A stretch of 64,000 bases of DNA. Source: Pseudomaricurvus sp033283335. GTDB lineage: Bacteria > Pseudomonadota > Gammaproteobacteria > Pseudomonadales > Cellvibrionaceae. Within the stretch, counting starts at the first letter, position 1. Each line of letters opens with the position of its first letter. The translations under genes were made by a program, and so were the position numbers. Where the stretch lies: positions 1,178,001 to 1,242,000 of the forward strand of contig JAWMQP010000001.1 of the NCBI GenBank assembly GCA_033283335.1, read 5' to 3'. The notes beneath the pieces were generated by a model that saw only the letters and a list, made by a program, of their open reading frames with translations, did no database searches and was not told the DNA's origin. Shown here one piece after another: positions 26,287 through 33,968 of the stretch.

Positions 26287-26602
26287 ATTTATTCCCCTTT
26301 TTTTTAATTCCTAATTTTTTTAAATCAATATCAAATCTTTTATTTAAATTTCTAAAGCTCCTAACCACGTTTGTGCGTTCCATGCCCAGAATTTGGGCTA
26401 TTTCATCAACTTTTTTATTTCCATGAAGCAATTGCAATAAAACCTCAAAATCGCGCCCACAATGGCCTTTTTTTGTGGCTTTTTCGAGTTGTTGATAAAC
26501 ATAAATAAAGTTAATTACTTGGTCAGTTAAGGCTTTAATTTCGGCTTTTTTGAAATCAATCATTGCCTCTTTTAAAAGTCGCTCTTTGTCTAAATCATTC
26601 AT
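26279..26602 (-). CDS. Small helix-turn-helix regulator
   Basis: A 107-aa protein, ATG at 26602 (MNDLDKERLLKEAM). The C-terminal half holds a helix-turn-helix (VDEIAQILGMERTNVVRSFRNL) after a helix-rich N-terminus, resembling winged-helix or sigma-region-4-like DNA binders. It is the second gene of the seven-gene operon and is a likely autoregulator of it. It overlaps both neighbours by 8 bases. Confidence 0.65.
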   Translation of the reverse strand: MNDLDKERLLKEAMIDFKKAEIKALTDQVINFIYVYQQLEKATKKGHCGRDFEVLLQLLHGNKKVDEIAQILGMERTNVVRSFRNLNKRFDIDLKKLGIKKKGNKYV

Positions 26603-26816
26603 ATAAAAAACCTTCATCATTTTTTATACAAATATCTAGTTGAATCTCTGCCGCTTTGAGTTCGCGACGAACTAAACTAATGGCAATTTCTATTGCCTCT
26701 GTTTTTTCAGTAAATAAATCATCTAAATGCTCAAGCAATAAATCATTTAATTCGGAGAAAGCATTTTCCAAACGAACAACTTCATTTTGCCATTCTTTTC
26801 TATTTCCAATTTTCAT
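26595..26816 (-). CDS. Small coiled-coil protein
   Basis: A 73-aa helical, charged protein (MKIGNRKEWQNEVVRLENAF...). First gene of the seven-gene operon. I chose the ATG at 26816; an upstream TTG at 26831 also exists. An A/T-rich promoter-like region lies upstream (26820-26880). Function unknown. Confidence 0.5.
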   Translation of the reverse strand: MKIGNRKEWQNEVVRLENAFSELNDLLLEHLDDLFTEKTEAIEIAISLVRRELKAAEIQLDICIKNDEGFLYE

Positions 26817-26988
26817 AATTATTATTTTCAAATTACAAAATAAGAACTATTTCTTATCTATACTTATTATTAAAATAATTTTTTTAAAAAAATCAAGATG
26901 TGATTTAAAAATAATTTTACAGGCAATAAAAAACCCCGAAAAAAGGGCATTAAATCGGAGTTTTAATTAGATAATAAATGTTCCGGTA

Positions 26989-28008
26989 TTACATTTTTCT
27001 CTTATATTTTCCTCCTCTTTTTTGTTTTGGTTTATTTTCCTCTTCATATTCTTCAATACTTTTTTGCCCCTCAACGGGTGCGACATCATAGCCATAGCCC
27101 AATCCAGATTTTTTCTTAAAGGTTTTTTCCTCAATCATAAGCTCATTTCTAACAAACTCTTGAGCAGTCATTTTCGGCTTTTCAATAACAAGGTGCGAAA
27201 ACTCTTTGTTTAATGCAATATTTTCGGGGGGATAACCCGCCTCTATAAGTGCGGCAACAGTGCTTTCAACGTATTTTTCTTGAAGCTCATTCCTCTTATC
27301 TTTGTCTTTTATATTTTCAAATTTTGGCGGTGTTATTAAGGGGTTCTCAATGCCTTTTCTTTTTGCGATTTCAGCAGCAAGCTTGAAAGCCTGTGGCTCG
27401 TTCAAACACTCCGGCGTCATCATTACAGTTTGATTTTTAAACGCGCCAATATGAATAAGCGGCTTATTGTTTTTTGACATAATTGATAAATCAAAAAGAG
27501 GGTTTAATTTATCCCCAGACATACCAGAAAAAAGGCCAGATTTTTTCTCATCGAAAATAGCATAACGGAAATTATTTTCTTTCATCATTTTCATAATTTC
27601 ACTATCAAAAGATGGTTCTTCCTCGATTCTCTTTTTAATAGCGGCGCTTCTTATCTTTTTAGCGACTTCCTTTTTTTGCTCTAGTTTTTCAGCTTCGCTT
27701 TTATTTAAAACCTCTTTATTTCCAAGCTCCAATTCTCTCTCTTCATCCCTTTTGATTTTGTTTTCAACAGCTCTTGAGAGGAGTTTTTTACTAACCCTTT
27801 TTAATAAATCACTTGTTTTATCAGGGTATGACATTGGTATAGCTGCAACGCCAGCGATAGCGCCAACAGCAAGAATAGGTGCAACTGTGGACAAAGCAAC
27901 CAAGCCGCCTGCACCAAACGCGAGGCCCCCAACCGCCCCCGAAGCGCCAGCCAGATTGCCCAGACCCATTCCAATATCTTTCCAATCTTTTATCTCTCTT
28001 TTTTCCAT
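26989..28008 (-). CDS. Putative mobilisation-associated membrane protein (LPD7-like region)
   Basis: A 339-aa protein. Residues 15-60 are Gly/Ala-rich and hydrophobic with two likely membrane helices (GLGNLAGASGAVGGLAFGAGG, then LAVGAIAGVAAIPM). A charged helical region follows, then a domain at about 170-270 with QAFKLAAEIAKRKGIENPLI and AALIEAGYPPENI that resembles the LPD7-type domain found in or next to relaxases. The tail is very basic (KQKRGGKYKRKM). It lies directly downstream of the relaxase-like gene. A role in transfer-DNA handling at the membrane is inferred. Confidence 0.5.
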   Translation of the reverse strand: MEKREIKDWKDIGMGLGNLAGASGAVGGLAFGAGGLVALSTVAPILAVGAIAGVAAIPMSYPDKTSDLLKRVSKKLLSRAVENKIKRDEERELELGNKEVLNKSEAEKLEQKKEVAKKIRSAAIKKRIEEEPSFDSEIMKMMKENNFRYAIFDEKKSGLFSGMSGDKLNPLFDLSIMSKNNKPLIHIGAFKNQTVMMTPECLNEPQAFKLAAEIAKRKGIENPLITPPKFENIKDKDKRNELQEKYVESTVAALIEAGYPPENIALNKEFSHLVIEKPKMTAQEFVRNELMIEEKTFKKKSGLGYGYDVAPVEGQKSIEEYEEENKPKQKRGGKYKRKM

Positions 28009-28083
28009 AATTAAATGCCTCTTTTTCTATTTTTATAATTTAAATATACATATTTTTATAAAAAAACCTAATTTGATTTAGAA

Positions 28084-29304
28084 TTATTTTCTACGCCTTC
28101 TTTTTCTATTGCTGCTATTTGCAGGTTTTGAAGGCTTTAAGTCAGGTTTATCAATTTCAATAGCCCCAACATTACCGCCTTGGGTATCACCGCCGCCCGT
28201 GTCATCACATTTGCATTCACTTTCGGTATTCCCGCACTTATTACAAGTTTTATTTGATTCGGCTTTTTCGGCTTGAATTCTTTGATATTCTTTAAAAATT
28301 GAATCATCGTTTAATTCCGCTTTTTCCTCGGCAAAAGCAAGTCTTGCGGCTTGTTCTTTTTTATTATTGTCATTAACGAAATCCAGCGCCGTTACAACAT
28401 TTTTTGCAGATTTCTTTAACAAACGTTGTTTTTGTTTTTCATTTTCAAAAGCTTTATTTTTGAAAACATTTATATGTGATTTAAGGTTTTTAGTGAAATT
28501 CTTTAATTGTTTTTTAAGTGCTTCCATTTTGGTTATTTTTATATCAACCAATTTCTCTTTTTCATCAAGTCTTTTTGTCTTTTCATCGACTCTATTTTCA
28601 GTTATGGAAGCTTCTTCCAGAATTTCATTAGCAATTCTTACTCTTTCTTTCAGTTTTAAATCTTTTTTATGCAATTTTATATACCGCGCTTCAAAAAGTT
28701 GTTTATCTCCTACATTTTCGTTTATTGGTTCGTACGTTTTATGGTCAACACCAAGTTTAAGCATTGATTCGTTAAAGGCCATTTTTGCGGCATAAGTGCT
28801 TTTTCTTTGCGTCAATGCCTTTAAAAACTCATTATCTAAAACATTACCTATTTCCAAATGCAAATGGTTGCATTTATCGTCGTTCGGTTCTTCATGCAAA
28901 ATAGTGGCGGTTTGCTTCCAAAGTTTTTCTTCATCTATACCAGTAGCTTGAGATATGTGTTTAACCGCATTTTTAGCTATTTCTAGCCACTCTTGGCGGG
29001 TGGGTTGGTAAACATCTTTAGGAAGGGAAAAAACAAAGCTTGTTGCTTCGCAGTTGAAACCACCGCCACGCAAGCCATTGGCTTGACGATACAACTCTCT
29101 ATTTTTAATTTGTCTTTCTATTTCAAAAATAGCGTCATTATTTCCCTTTAAATTGACTATGCTTGTAAATTCGTGACTTGGGGCGTTTTTATTGGTTAAA
29201 TATTTATAATATTTCATAGCAGAGCTTTTCAAAGTCCTGCCAGATTTGGTTTTCCTCTTCTTTTTAATTTGCTTGGTTTTGACGGTAAAATTTGGGATTG
29301 CCAT
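28084..29304 (-). CDS. Putative relaxase / mobilisation protein (HUH-like) with zinc-binding tail
   Basis: A 406-aa protein. The N-terminal half resembles small Mob relaxases: a Tyr pair (KYYKYL, about residue 32), a CNHLHLEIGNV segment (about 145-155) matching the His-hydrophobe-His metal motif of HUH relaxases, preceded by an acidic HEEPNDD stretch as in Mob/Pre proteins. A long Lys-rich coiled-coil (about 210-340) follows, then a Cys cluster CNKCGNTESECKC typical of a zinc ribbon, and a basic end (NRKRRRRK). A 1-kb structured noncoding region that could hold oriT lies upstream, beyond the 118-aa gene. I am not certain that it is catalytically complete. Confidence 0.6.
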   Translation of the reverse strand: MAIPNFTVKTKQIKKKRKTKSGRTLKSSAMKYYKYLTNKNAPSHEFTSIVNLKGNNDAIFEIERQIKNRELYRQANGLRGGGFNCEATSFVFSLPKDVYQPTRQEWLEIAKNAVKHISQATGIDEEKLWKQTATILHEEPNDDKCNHLHLEIGNVLDNEFLKALTQRKSTYAAKMAFNESMLKLGVDHKTYEPINENVGDKQLFEARYIKLHKKDLKLKERVRIANEILEEASITENRVDEKTKRLDEKEKLVDIKITKMEALKKQLKNFTKNLKSHINVFKNKAFENEKQKQRLLKKSAKNVVTALDFVNDNNKKEQAARLAFAEEKAELNDDSIFKEYQRIQAEKAESNKTCNKCGNTESECKCDDTGGGDTQGGNVGAIEIDKPDLKPSKPANSSNRKRRRRK

Positions 29305-29308
29305 AACT

Positions 29309-29665
29309 TTACCTTATTTCTTTAATTTTCTTTTCGCTCAAATCCATTTCAAATACTTGTTTTTTACGCGATTTTATTAATGTAATAGGTAGTTCGTCGT
29401 GATGCATTAAATCAAAAACATTATCAAATTTTTCACATGCTTCAATTGTCAGTTTTTTAGCTTTTTTATCGGAAATTCTAAAAGATTTAGAAAAAACTCT
29501 TTTATTTTCAAAATAACATTCCACAATTAAAAAGTGTTTATTATTGTAGTATTTTTGGGAAAAATTCCAGAAATCACCTTCAACATAAATTGATGTTTCA
29601 TCATCGGGATTTTTTATAATTAGAGATTCACCAGTGAAAACAGTTTTTTTATTTATCATCAGCAT
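29309..29665 (-). CDS. Hypothetical protein preceding relaxase-like gene
   Basis: A 118-aa protein of unknown function with beta-rich N-terminal and helical C-terminal parts. It has a strong ribosome site (AAAGGAG) and stops 4 bases before the relaxase-like start, so they are co-transcribed. Small genes in this position are often relaxosome accessory DNA-binding proteins; the basic segments (SDKKAKKLT, KSRKKQ) would allow it, but no fold is evident. Confidence 0.5.
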   Translation of the reverse strand: MLMINKKTVFTGESLIIKNPDDETSIYVEGDFWNFSQKYYNNKHFLIVECYFENKRVFSKSFRISDKKAKKLTIEACEKFDNVFDLMHHDELPITLIKSRKKQVFEMDLSEKKIKEIR

Positions 29666-30526
29666 TTTAATTTTCTCCTTTTTATGCTCTCTAAAAACAA
29701 TATAATGAATTTTTTAAAAAAACCTAATTTTTTTATTTTAATTAATTACAAACTATTCAAGATAGGGGCTTTAATTCTCGTTCCTCAAATTAAACCGCGT
29801 GTCCATATCAAAAAGTAAACTTTTTTTCAATGTGACACTCCCTACTTGTTGAAGGGCTAGGCCCCTCAAACTCCCTTAATTTTTGCTTTTCGCAAAACCG
29901 CTTCGCTATTAACCTCCAAACAATTAAAAATTGTTTTCCGCCTTTTGCCCCTTTTGGGGGCTTCAGTTGGTTTTTAAATACCTCCGGCAATTGCATTGCC
30001 TTCGCGAATCTTGGGGGATTCTTGAAAAAAGAAAAATAATCCCATTATTTTCCCCCAGAAATGGTTTTAAATTAGAGGTAATCGCTTATAAATGCTTTTG
30101 AAGAAAACCGTATTTTTCTTTTGAAGTAGTCCGAAATCCTCCCCCGCCAGCGTTCGCATGGCGTCAATTCTTGAGTTTTCCGAATGGCTCGACGCCATTA
30201 ATTATAAAACTGGCCTTATTTGGCCTTCTACGGGCTTTTAAAGCCCTTTAATGGGCCATCACCCATTAGACAACATAAAACGCCATCAAAGGGCACAGAA
30301 AGCCCAAAAACGGATGGCTTTATATAGTTGTTAATGGAAAGAAGGCAATAAAACCTATATTGCGAAATCACCAATATGAAAATCATCTAAAAATTAATTT
30401 CTAAAATAAAAATTTCTATAAAAAGATTTCATCTGGTTTAAGCGTTTAAATTTGAGGGTACACAATAACAAAAGGGAAAAATTTAAAAAAAAACCAGTAA
30501 TAGCAAGGGATTTAGAAAAATGACTC

Positions 30527-30585
30527 TCACTTCACAGGTGATAAGTTATCAATTCACAGGTGAGATGGTCTCACTTCAGGGGTGA
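30527..30585 (+). repeat. Three iteron-like repeats at 22-bp spacing
   Basis: Cores TCACTTCACAGGTGA (30527), TCAATTCACAGGTGA (30549) and TCACTTCAGGGGTGA (30571). Each is partly palindromic (TCAC...GTGA) and the starts are exactly 22 bp apart, two helical turns, as in iteron-type plasmid origins. They lie just upstream of the rep promoter, so they may be initiator-binding sites, autoregulatory operators or both. Confidence 0.8.
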
Positions 30586-30638
30586 GACTTTATTAATTTA
30601 AAAAATGAAAAAAAACATAAAAATCATTTTTAAGGGTA

Positions 30639-30666
30639 TTGACTTATCATTTTTAAATATTATGTT
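30639..30666 (+). promoter_or_regulatory. Promoter of the rep operon
   Basis: TTGACT (30639) and TATGTT (30661), 16 bp apart, in the A/T-rich stretch between the iterons and the RepL-like gene. Confidence 0.55.
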
Positions 30667-30711
30667 TTTTAAGAGACATAACAATAATTATAATTTTAGG
30701 AGGTTATAAAA

Positions 30712-31284
30712 ATGTCGGAAGAATTAAATAACAAAAATATAGGAATAAGAAAAAAAGCTCTTTTAGATGGTTTAAGAGGTGCAAAAACCTATTTAGAAGA
30801 CAGGACAACAACACAAGATTTAAATGGTAATGTTCATCACCATGAAAAAACAACAGTATCAAATAAAGGCAATGAACCGCCTTATATAAAGCTTTTTATT
30901 GATGATATTGCAAGAATTTACCGATTACCCTCCGAGAGGGCATTAATTGAGCTTTTGAGCCTTTTAAACTACGAAAATCAAATCATTTTAAATGCTGCGA
31001 TTAAGAAAAAAATAGCTCAAAGGGTTGGTTATAAAACTGTTGCTGTTTTAAACAACTATTTAACAAGCTGCGTTAAATCTGGTGTTTTAAGGCACGTTGA
31101 AACAGGTGTTTACGAGCCAAACCCTGAGCTTTTCGGTAGGGGTTCGTGGAACGAAATAAGAGAAAGACGATTAAGTGAATTTTGGTTAATGGTTAATTAT
31201 GACGATGAAGGCAATAAAACCGTTTCATCTTCACTTGGGGAAAGTCACAGAAAGAAAAATAAAAACAATAAAGGAGATAAATAA
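30712..31284 (+). CDS. RepL-like plasmid replication initiator
   Basis: A 190-aa protein. The middle is a winged-helix unit of the kind seen in RepL-type replication proteins: a helical lead-in (IELLSLLNYENQIILNAAIK), a recognition segment (KKIAQRVGYKTVAVLNNYLT), then the wing and signature GVLRHVETGVYEPNPELFGRG, close to the family pattern G.Y..NP....G. A very good ribosome site (AGGAGG) and promoter precede it, and three 22-bp iterons lie upstream. It probably initiates replication of the excised circle. Alternatively it could be a plasmid regulator of the same fold. Confidence 0.7.
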   Translation: MSEELNNKNIGIRKKALLDGLRGAKTYLEDRTTTQDLNGNVHHHEKTTVSNKGNEPPYIKLFIDDIARIYRLPSERALIELLSLLNYENQIILNAAIKKKIAQRVGYKTVAVLNNYLTSCVKSGVLRHVETGVYEPNPELFGRGSWNEIRERRLSEFWLMVNYDDEGNKTVSSSLGESHRKKNKNNKGDK

Positions 31285-31504
31285 AATGTATAAAGACGAA
31301 AAATGCCCAATATGTAAAAGTAGTTTAGAGCATTGTGTCGAAAGTGGCGACATTGAAAGAGATTATTATGATGAATTTGAATTTCAACATTTTGAGGTAA
31401 TCTCGCAATATGATGAATATTTGCGTTGCGAAAATTCTAATTGCCATTACACAAAAACAATAAAATCTGAAAGCGAAAAATTAAATAAGGAGATAAAAAA
31501 ATGA
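31285..31504 (+). CDS. Small zinc-ribbon protein
   Basis: A 72-aa protein starting at the ATG at 31285 (ribosome site AAAGGAG). CPIC at residues 7-10 and a second pair (RCENSNC) form a plausible four-Cys zinc ribbon; between them it is acidic. It follows rep by a few bases, and its stop overlaps the next start in ATGA, so it is in the rep operon. Function unknown. Confidence 0.6.
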
Positions 31505-31650
31505 CTTACAACGAAAATGAACATAGAGCGATGTGCTACAAGGACATCGAAAGACATTATTGCGATGATTGCGGTGTTGAAATTGATGAGATTGATGCTG
31601 CTAATTATATGCTTTGTTATTCATGTGCTTACGAAGATGAGGAGGATTAA
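31501..31650 (+). CDS. Very small zinc-ribbon protein (49 aa)
   Basis: A 49-codon frame beginning in the ATGA overlap with the previous gene. It contains CDDC and CYSC pairs (YCDDCGVEI, MLCYSCAYE) spaced like a zinc ribbon and has an acidic tail. The two paired CxxC motifs and translational coupling make it credible. Function unknown. Confidence 0.6.
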   Translation: MTYNENEHRAMCYKDIERHYCDDCGVEIDEIDAANYMLCYSCAYEDEED

Positions 31651-31654
31651 GAAA

Positions 31655-31867
31655 ATGATTAATACATTTATGGAACAAATTACAAGCCCAGCCTTTCCTT
31701 TTTTGATAATGCTTATAGCAATATCAATGACTTTAACGAGTATTAGAAAAGGAATTGAAAGAGCAAACCAATTAAAAACTTACGAAATTGGTGAATTAAA
31801 AGTTGAATATTTGGACAAAACAAGAAACGAAAAAGGAGATAAAAACAATGAAAAATCAACTAATTAA
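31655..31867 (+). CDS. Small membrane protein
   Basis: A 70-aa protein with one membrane helix (about residues 12-30, PAFPFLIMLIAISMTLTSI) and a charged C-terminal half. It starts 4 bases after the previous stop and overlaps the following lipoprotein gene by 20 bases. Function unknown. Confidence 0.55.
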   Translation: MINTFMEQITSPAFPFLIMLIAISMTLTSIRKGIERANQLKTYEIGELKVEYLDKTRNEKGDKNNEKSTN

Positions 31868-32489
31868 AACAATTATAATATTCCTAATTGCCGCATCAAA
31901 TGCGGCTTTTGGGTGCGAAAACGAGGATTTAGACCCTGATTTTGATGTTTTTGAAATGTATAACGGTGAATGCATGTACAAATCAAGTGCATTGCATTGG
32001 CAATATAAAGATGAAAAAGCCAAATGGAACGCTGAAAGGCATGAAATTTATCAAAAAAAACGGGAAGAATTGCAATATATGTACGGCAAGGATTGGAAAA
32101 AAGAATGGAACAAATTTGATAAAACTCTCTTAAAACCAGACTGGGAAGAACCAGAATATCCCTATTGGTACAAATTGCCGTGGCAAATTGAAGCAGAAAA
32201 AAACAGAGAATCCAAAGTAAGTAACAATTGGTTAAAGGGAAACTGGGAAGATTTAGATTTAATTGATTTGCATGAAAAATACAAAGATTTTCCAGAGAGA
32301 TTTTGCACTAGACACAGCCCAAGTCACTATCTGGGGGAGAAAATAAATCACGGTAGAAGTTTCACTTACGAATATCAGCACGTAGAAACTCAAGCAATAT
32401 ATGAAGAAACGCTTGAAATGACGCGGTTTAGGTTACAAAAAAAACTTAAAGAATGGCGGGAAAAAATGGGGGTAGATGATGAAAAATAA
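31848..32489 (+). CDS. Putative lipoprotein of the rep operon
   Basis: A 213-aa protein starting at the ATG at 31848 (ribosome site AAAGGAG). Signal peptide ending in a plausible lipobox (AAFGC, Cys about 23). The mature part is charged and unusually rich in Trp and Lys/Glu (WQYKDEKAKWNAERHEIYQ and similar), with no family I know. It is the last gene of the rep operon, followed by a strong terminator. Plasmid lipoproteins in such positions can be exclusion factors, but that is only a guess. Confidence 0.55.
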   Translation: MKNQLIKTIIIFLIAASNAAFGCENEDLDPDFDVFEMYNGECMYKSSALHWQYKDEKAKWNAERHEIYQKKREELQYMYGKDWKKEWNKFDKTLLKPDWEEPEYPYWYKLPWQIEAEKNRESKVSNNWLKGNWEDLDLIDLHEKYKDFPERFCTRHSPSHYLGEKINHGRSFTYEYQHVETQAIYEETLEMTRFRLQKKLKEWREKMGVDDEK

Positions 32490-32493
32490 CACT

Positions 32494-32514
32494 GGGGCGA
32501 AAAGCCCCTTTTTT
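32494..32514 (+). terminator. Terminator of the rep operon
   Basis: Stem GGGGC/GCCCC with a GAAAA loop and six T. Confidence 0.9.
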
Positions 32515-32657
32515 ACGTCTGGTAAACCTCAAAACCTAATTATTCCCTCTTCAGTATTTTGTAAAAAATACATCATCACGAATGCTTGTCTAATTCCCCA
32601 CAGTTAGTTCACCCCGCTCCTATTTCTACTAAATGACTATAATATCAGCTCAATGCT

Positions 32658-32681
32658 ACTTATAGTATGTCGACTTATAGT
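32658..32681 (+). promoter_or_regulatory. Tandem C-boxes upstream of restriction endonuclease gene
   Basis: Two copies of ACTTATAGT (32658-32666 and 32673-32681) 15 bp apart. This matches the core of controller-protein operators (GACTTATAGTC consensus, as for C.Esp1396I and C.AhdI). The tandem arrangement is that of the C/R operon operators, where a first dimer activates and a second represses. Confidence 0.8.
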
Positions 32682-32722
32682 GTTCAAAATAAGAATCTAC
32701 CCCTGACTATCATGGGGGATTC

Positions 32723-33748
32723 ATGGACAATATTGTTAAGTACTTTGGTCAGAGCTATTCAGATACGGAAAAGCGAATTGCAAGTTATGACTTTATCGAG
32801 AATTTTATTTCAAAAGCTCATTTAGATTGGTCTAAAGCCCCACATACAAGCGGCATAGTTGAACAGTTCATTACCGAAGTTTCTTCACTAAGCACAAAGG
32901 ACTTTGCGTTTCTAGTAGTCCATTCAGGCTACATACCTGAGAGCTATGAACCCGATTCAAGTGCAGAAACACTTTACTCAAAATTAATTGAGACTGTGGT
33001 TCTTGAATGGGCCAAACGTATTGGATTTACTAAAAGCCTATTGCCAACACAAAAGGCCAGCATGGAAGATGTGTCTATCTTAGATGATGATCACGTTATT
33101 GTATGTGATACAAAATCATTCAGATTAGGCAGAAGCCAAGGGGCACCAAATGTTAAGGATGTTCTTAAGCATGCCGATATTGAAAAATGGTTAAGCGCAT
33201 ACGATAAAAATAAATATGAGCGACTTGGTGGACTCGTAACATTTCCTTCTCAGCATGACTGGAAAAAAGGGAGTGACTATTATCAGTATACTACAGATAA
33301 AAAATCACCCACCGTTTCTTTATATTATGAACATCTAGCATATTTCCTCATTTCTGACATGGGGGCCAATGATCTGATAAGCCTATATAGGTCATACCCT
33401 GATGTATTCCCAAATAAGGTGGGTAAAAAAGATAATAACCGTGCCTATTATTATGAAAACCTTCATCAAGCATTATTCTCTAATCGTCAGGACGATTGGA
33501 TTAGCTTCAACAAAACCTCACAGAAAATTATTTCCGAAAAGGTTTTTCACTGTGCTGACAGTTTAGATAAGCACATAAAGGAAATTCGTTCAGAAATTGA
33601 GGACAAATTTAAGCACGTTTCAGATATAGAAATATTGCGTCGTAAGGCAATTGAAGCTGAGTACGAAAAAGCTACCGATGACCTGCATAAGCAAAAAGAC
33701 AGAATCCATAACTTTCGCACTGTAGCGGATGGCTACCATGAAGACTGA
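32723..33748 (+). CDS. HindIII-family type II restriction endonuclease
   Basis: A 341-aa protein whose core matches R.HindIII: CDTKSFRLGRSQ (residues 128-139) corresponds to ADAKSFRLSRTA of HindIII, giving the catalytic Asp129 and Lys131. The upstream Asp116 (SMEDVSIL) fits HindIII Asp108. N-terminal similarity also holds (SGYIPESYEPDSSAETLYSK against SIGILPEAIKPSSTQEKLFSK, family level). A C-terminal coiled-coil extension of about 40 residues is present. Recognition of AAGCTT is possible but unproven. The ribosome site GGGGGA is good, and two C-boxes lie upstream. It overlaps the controller gene by 20 bases. Confidence 0.88.
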   Translation: MDNIVKYFGQSYSDTEKRIASYDFIENFISKAHLDWSKAPHTSGIVEQFITEVSSLSTKDFAFLVVHSGYIPESYEPDSSAETLYSKLIETVVLEWAKRIGFTKSLLPTQKASMEDVSILDDDHVIVCDTKSFRLGRSQGAPNVKDVLKHADIEKWLSAYDKNKYERLGGLVTFPSQHDWKKGSDYYQYTTDKKSPTVSLYYEHLAYFLISDMGANDLISLYRSYPDVFPNKVGKKDNNRAYYYENLHQALFSNRQDDWISFNKTSQKIISEKVFHCADSLDKHIKEIRSEIEDKFKHVSDIEILRRKAIEAEYEKATDDLHKQKDRIHNFRTVADGYHED

Positions 33749-33968
33749 GAATCCTGAACTTACAGTCTGGATAGGTAGCAGGATTCGACATTTTCGGAAA
33801 TTGAAAGGGTTTAGTCAGGAGCAGCTTGCAGAGGCTGCTAATTTACACCGAACTTACATTGGCTCATGTGAGCGTGGAGAACGCAATATTACAGTCATAA
33901 ACCTATCAGTAATTTGCCAAAATCTTGATATAACACTCAAGGACTTCTTTGATGAGAATTACAATTAA
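33729..33968 (+). CDS. Restriction-modification controller (C) protein
   Basis: A 79-aa XRE-type helix-turn-helix protein (IRHFRKLKGFSQEQLAEAANL, then HRTYIGSCERGERNITV), the standard size and signature of C proteins (ERG.RN.T). It overlaps the end of the endonuclease gene, so it is the second gene of the operon; an internal ATG at 33738 may be the true start. C boxes occur before the operon and before the methylase. Usually C precedes R; here the order is R-C. Confidence 0.88.
   Translation: MATMKTENPELTVWIGSRIRHFRKLKGFSQEQLAEAANLHRTYIGSCERGERNITVINLSVICQNLDITLKDFFDENYN

Larger units (their letters stand above)
29666..30711. other. Noncoding structured region, candidate oriT/oriV
   Basis: About 1 kb without a convincing gene between the divergent mobilisation and replication operons. 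The first half (29860-30280) is dense in short inverted repeats: TTTTGC/GCAAAA at 29882, ACAATT/AATTGT near 29920, GCCCC/GGGGC at 29947, GGCAA/TTGCC near 29985, and GGGCTTT/AAAGCCC at 30232. The second half is very A/T-rich and ends in three iterons (30527-30585) and a promoter. This is the layout expected for an origin of transfer plus an origin of replication. I find no match by eye to a known nic-site consensus. Confidence 0.55.

Noticed and set aside
29808..29996. A 62-codon minus-strand frame in the element's noncoding region
   Set aside because: No ribosome site and it runs through several inverted repeats; more likely part of the origin region.
30527..30585. CRISPR array
   Set aside because: The repeats are 15 bp with 7-bp spacers and are partly palindromic; spacing of 22 bp fits iterons, and no cas genes are present.
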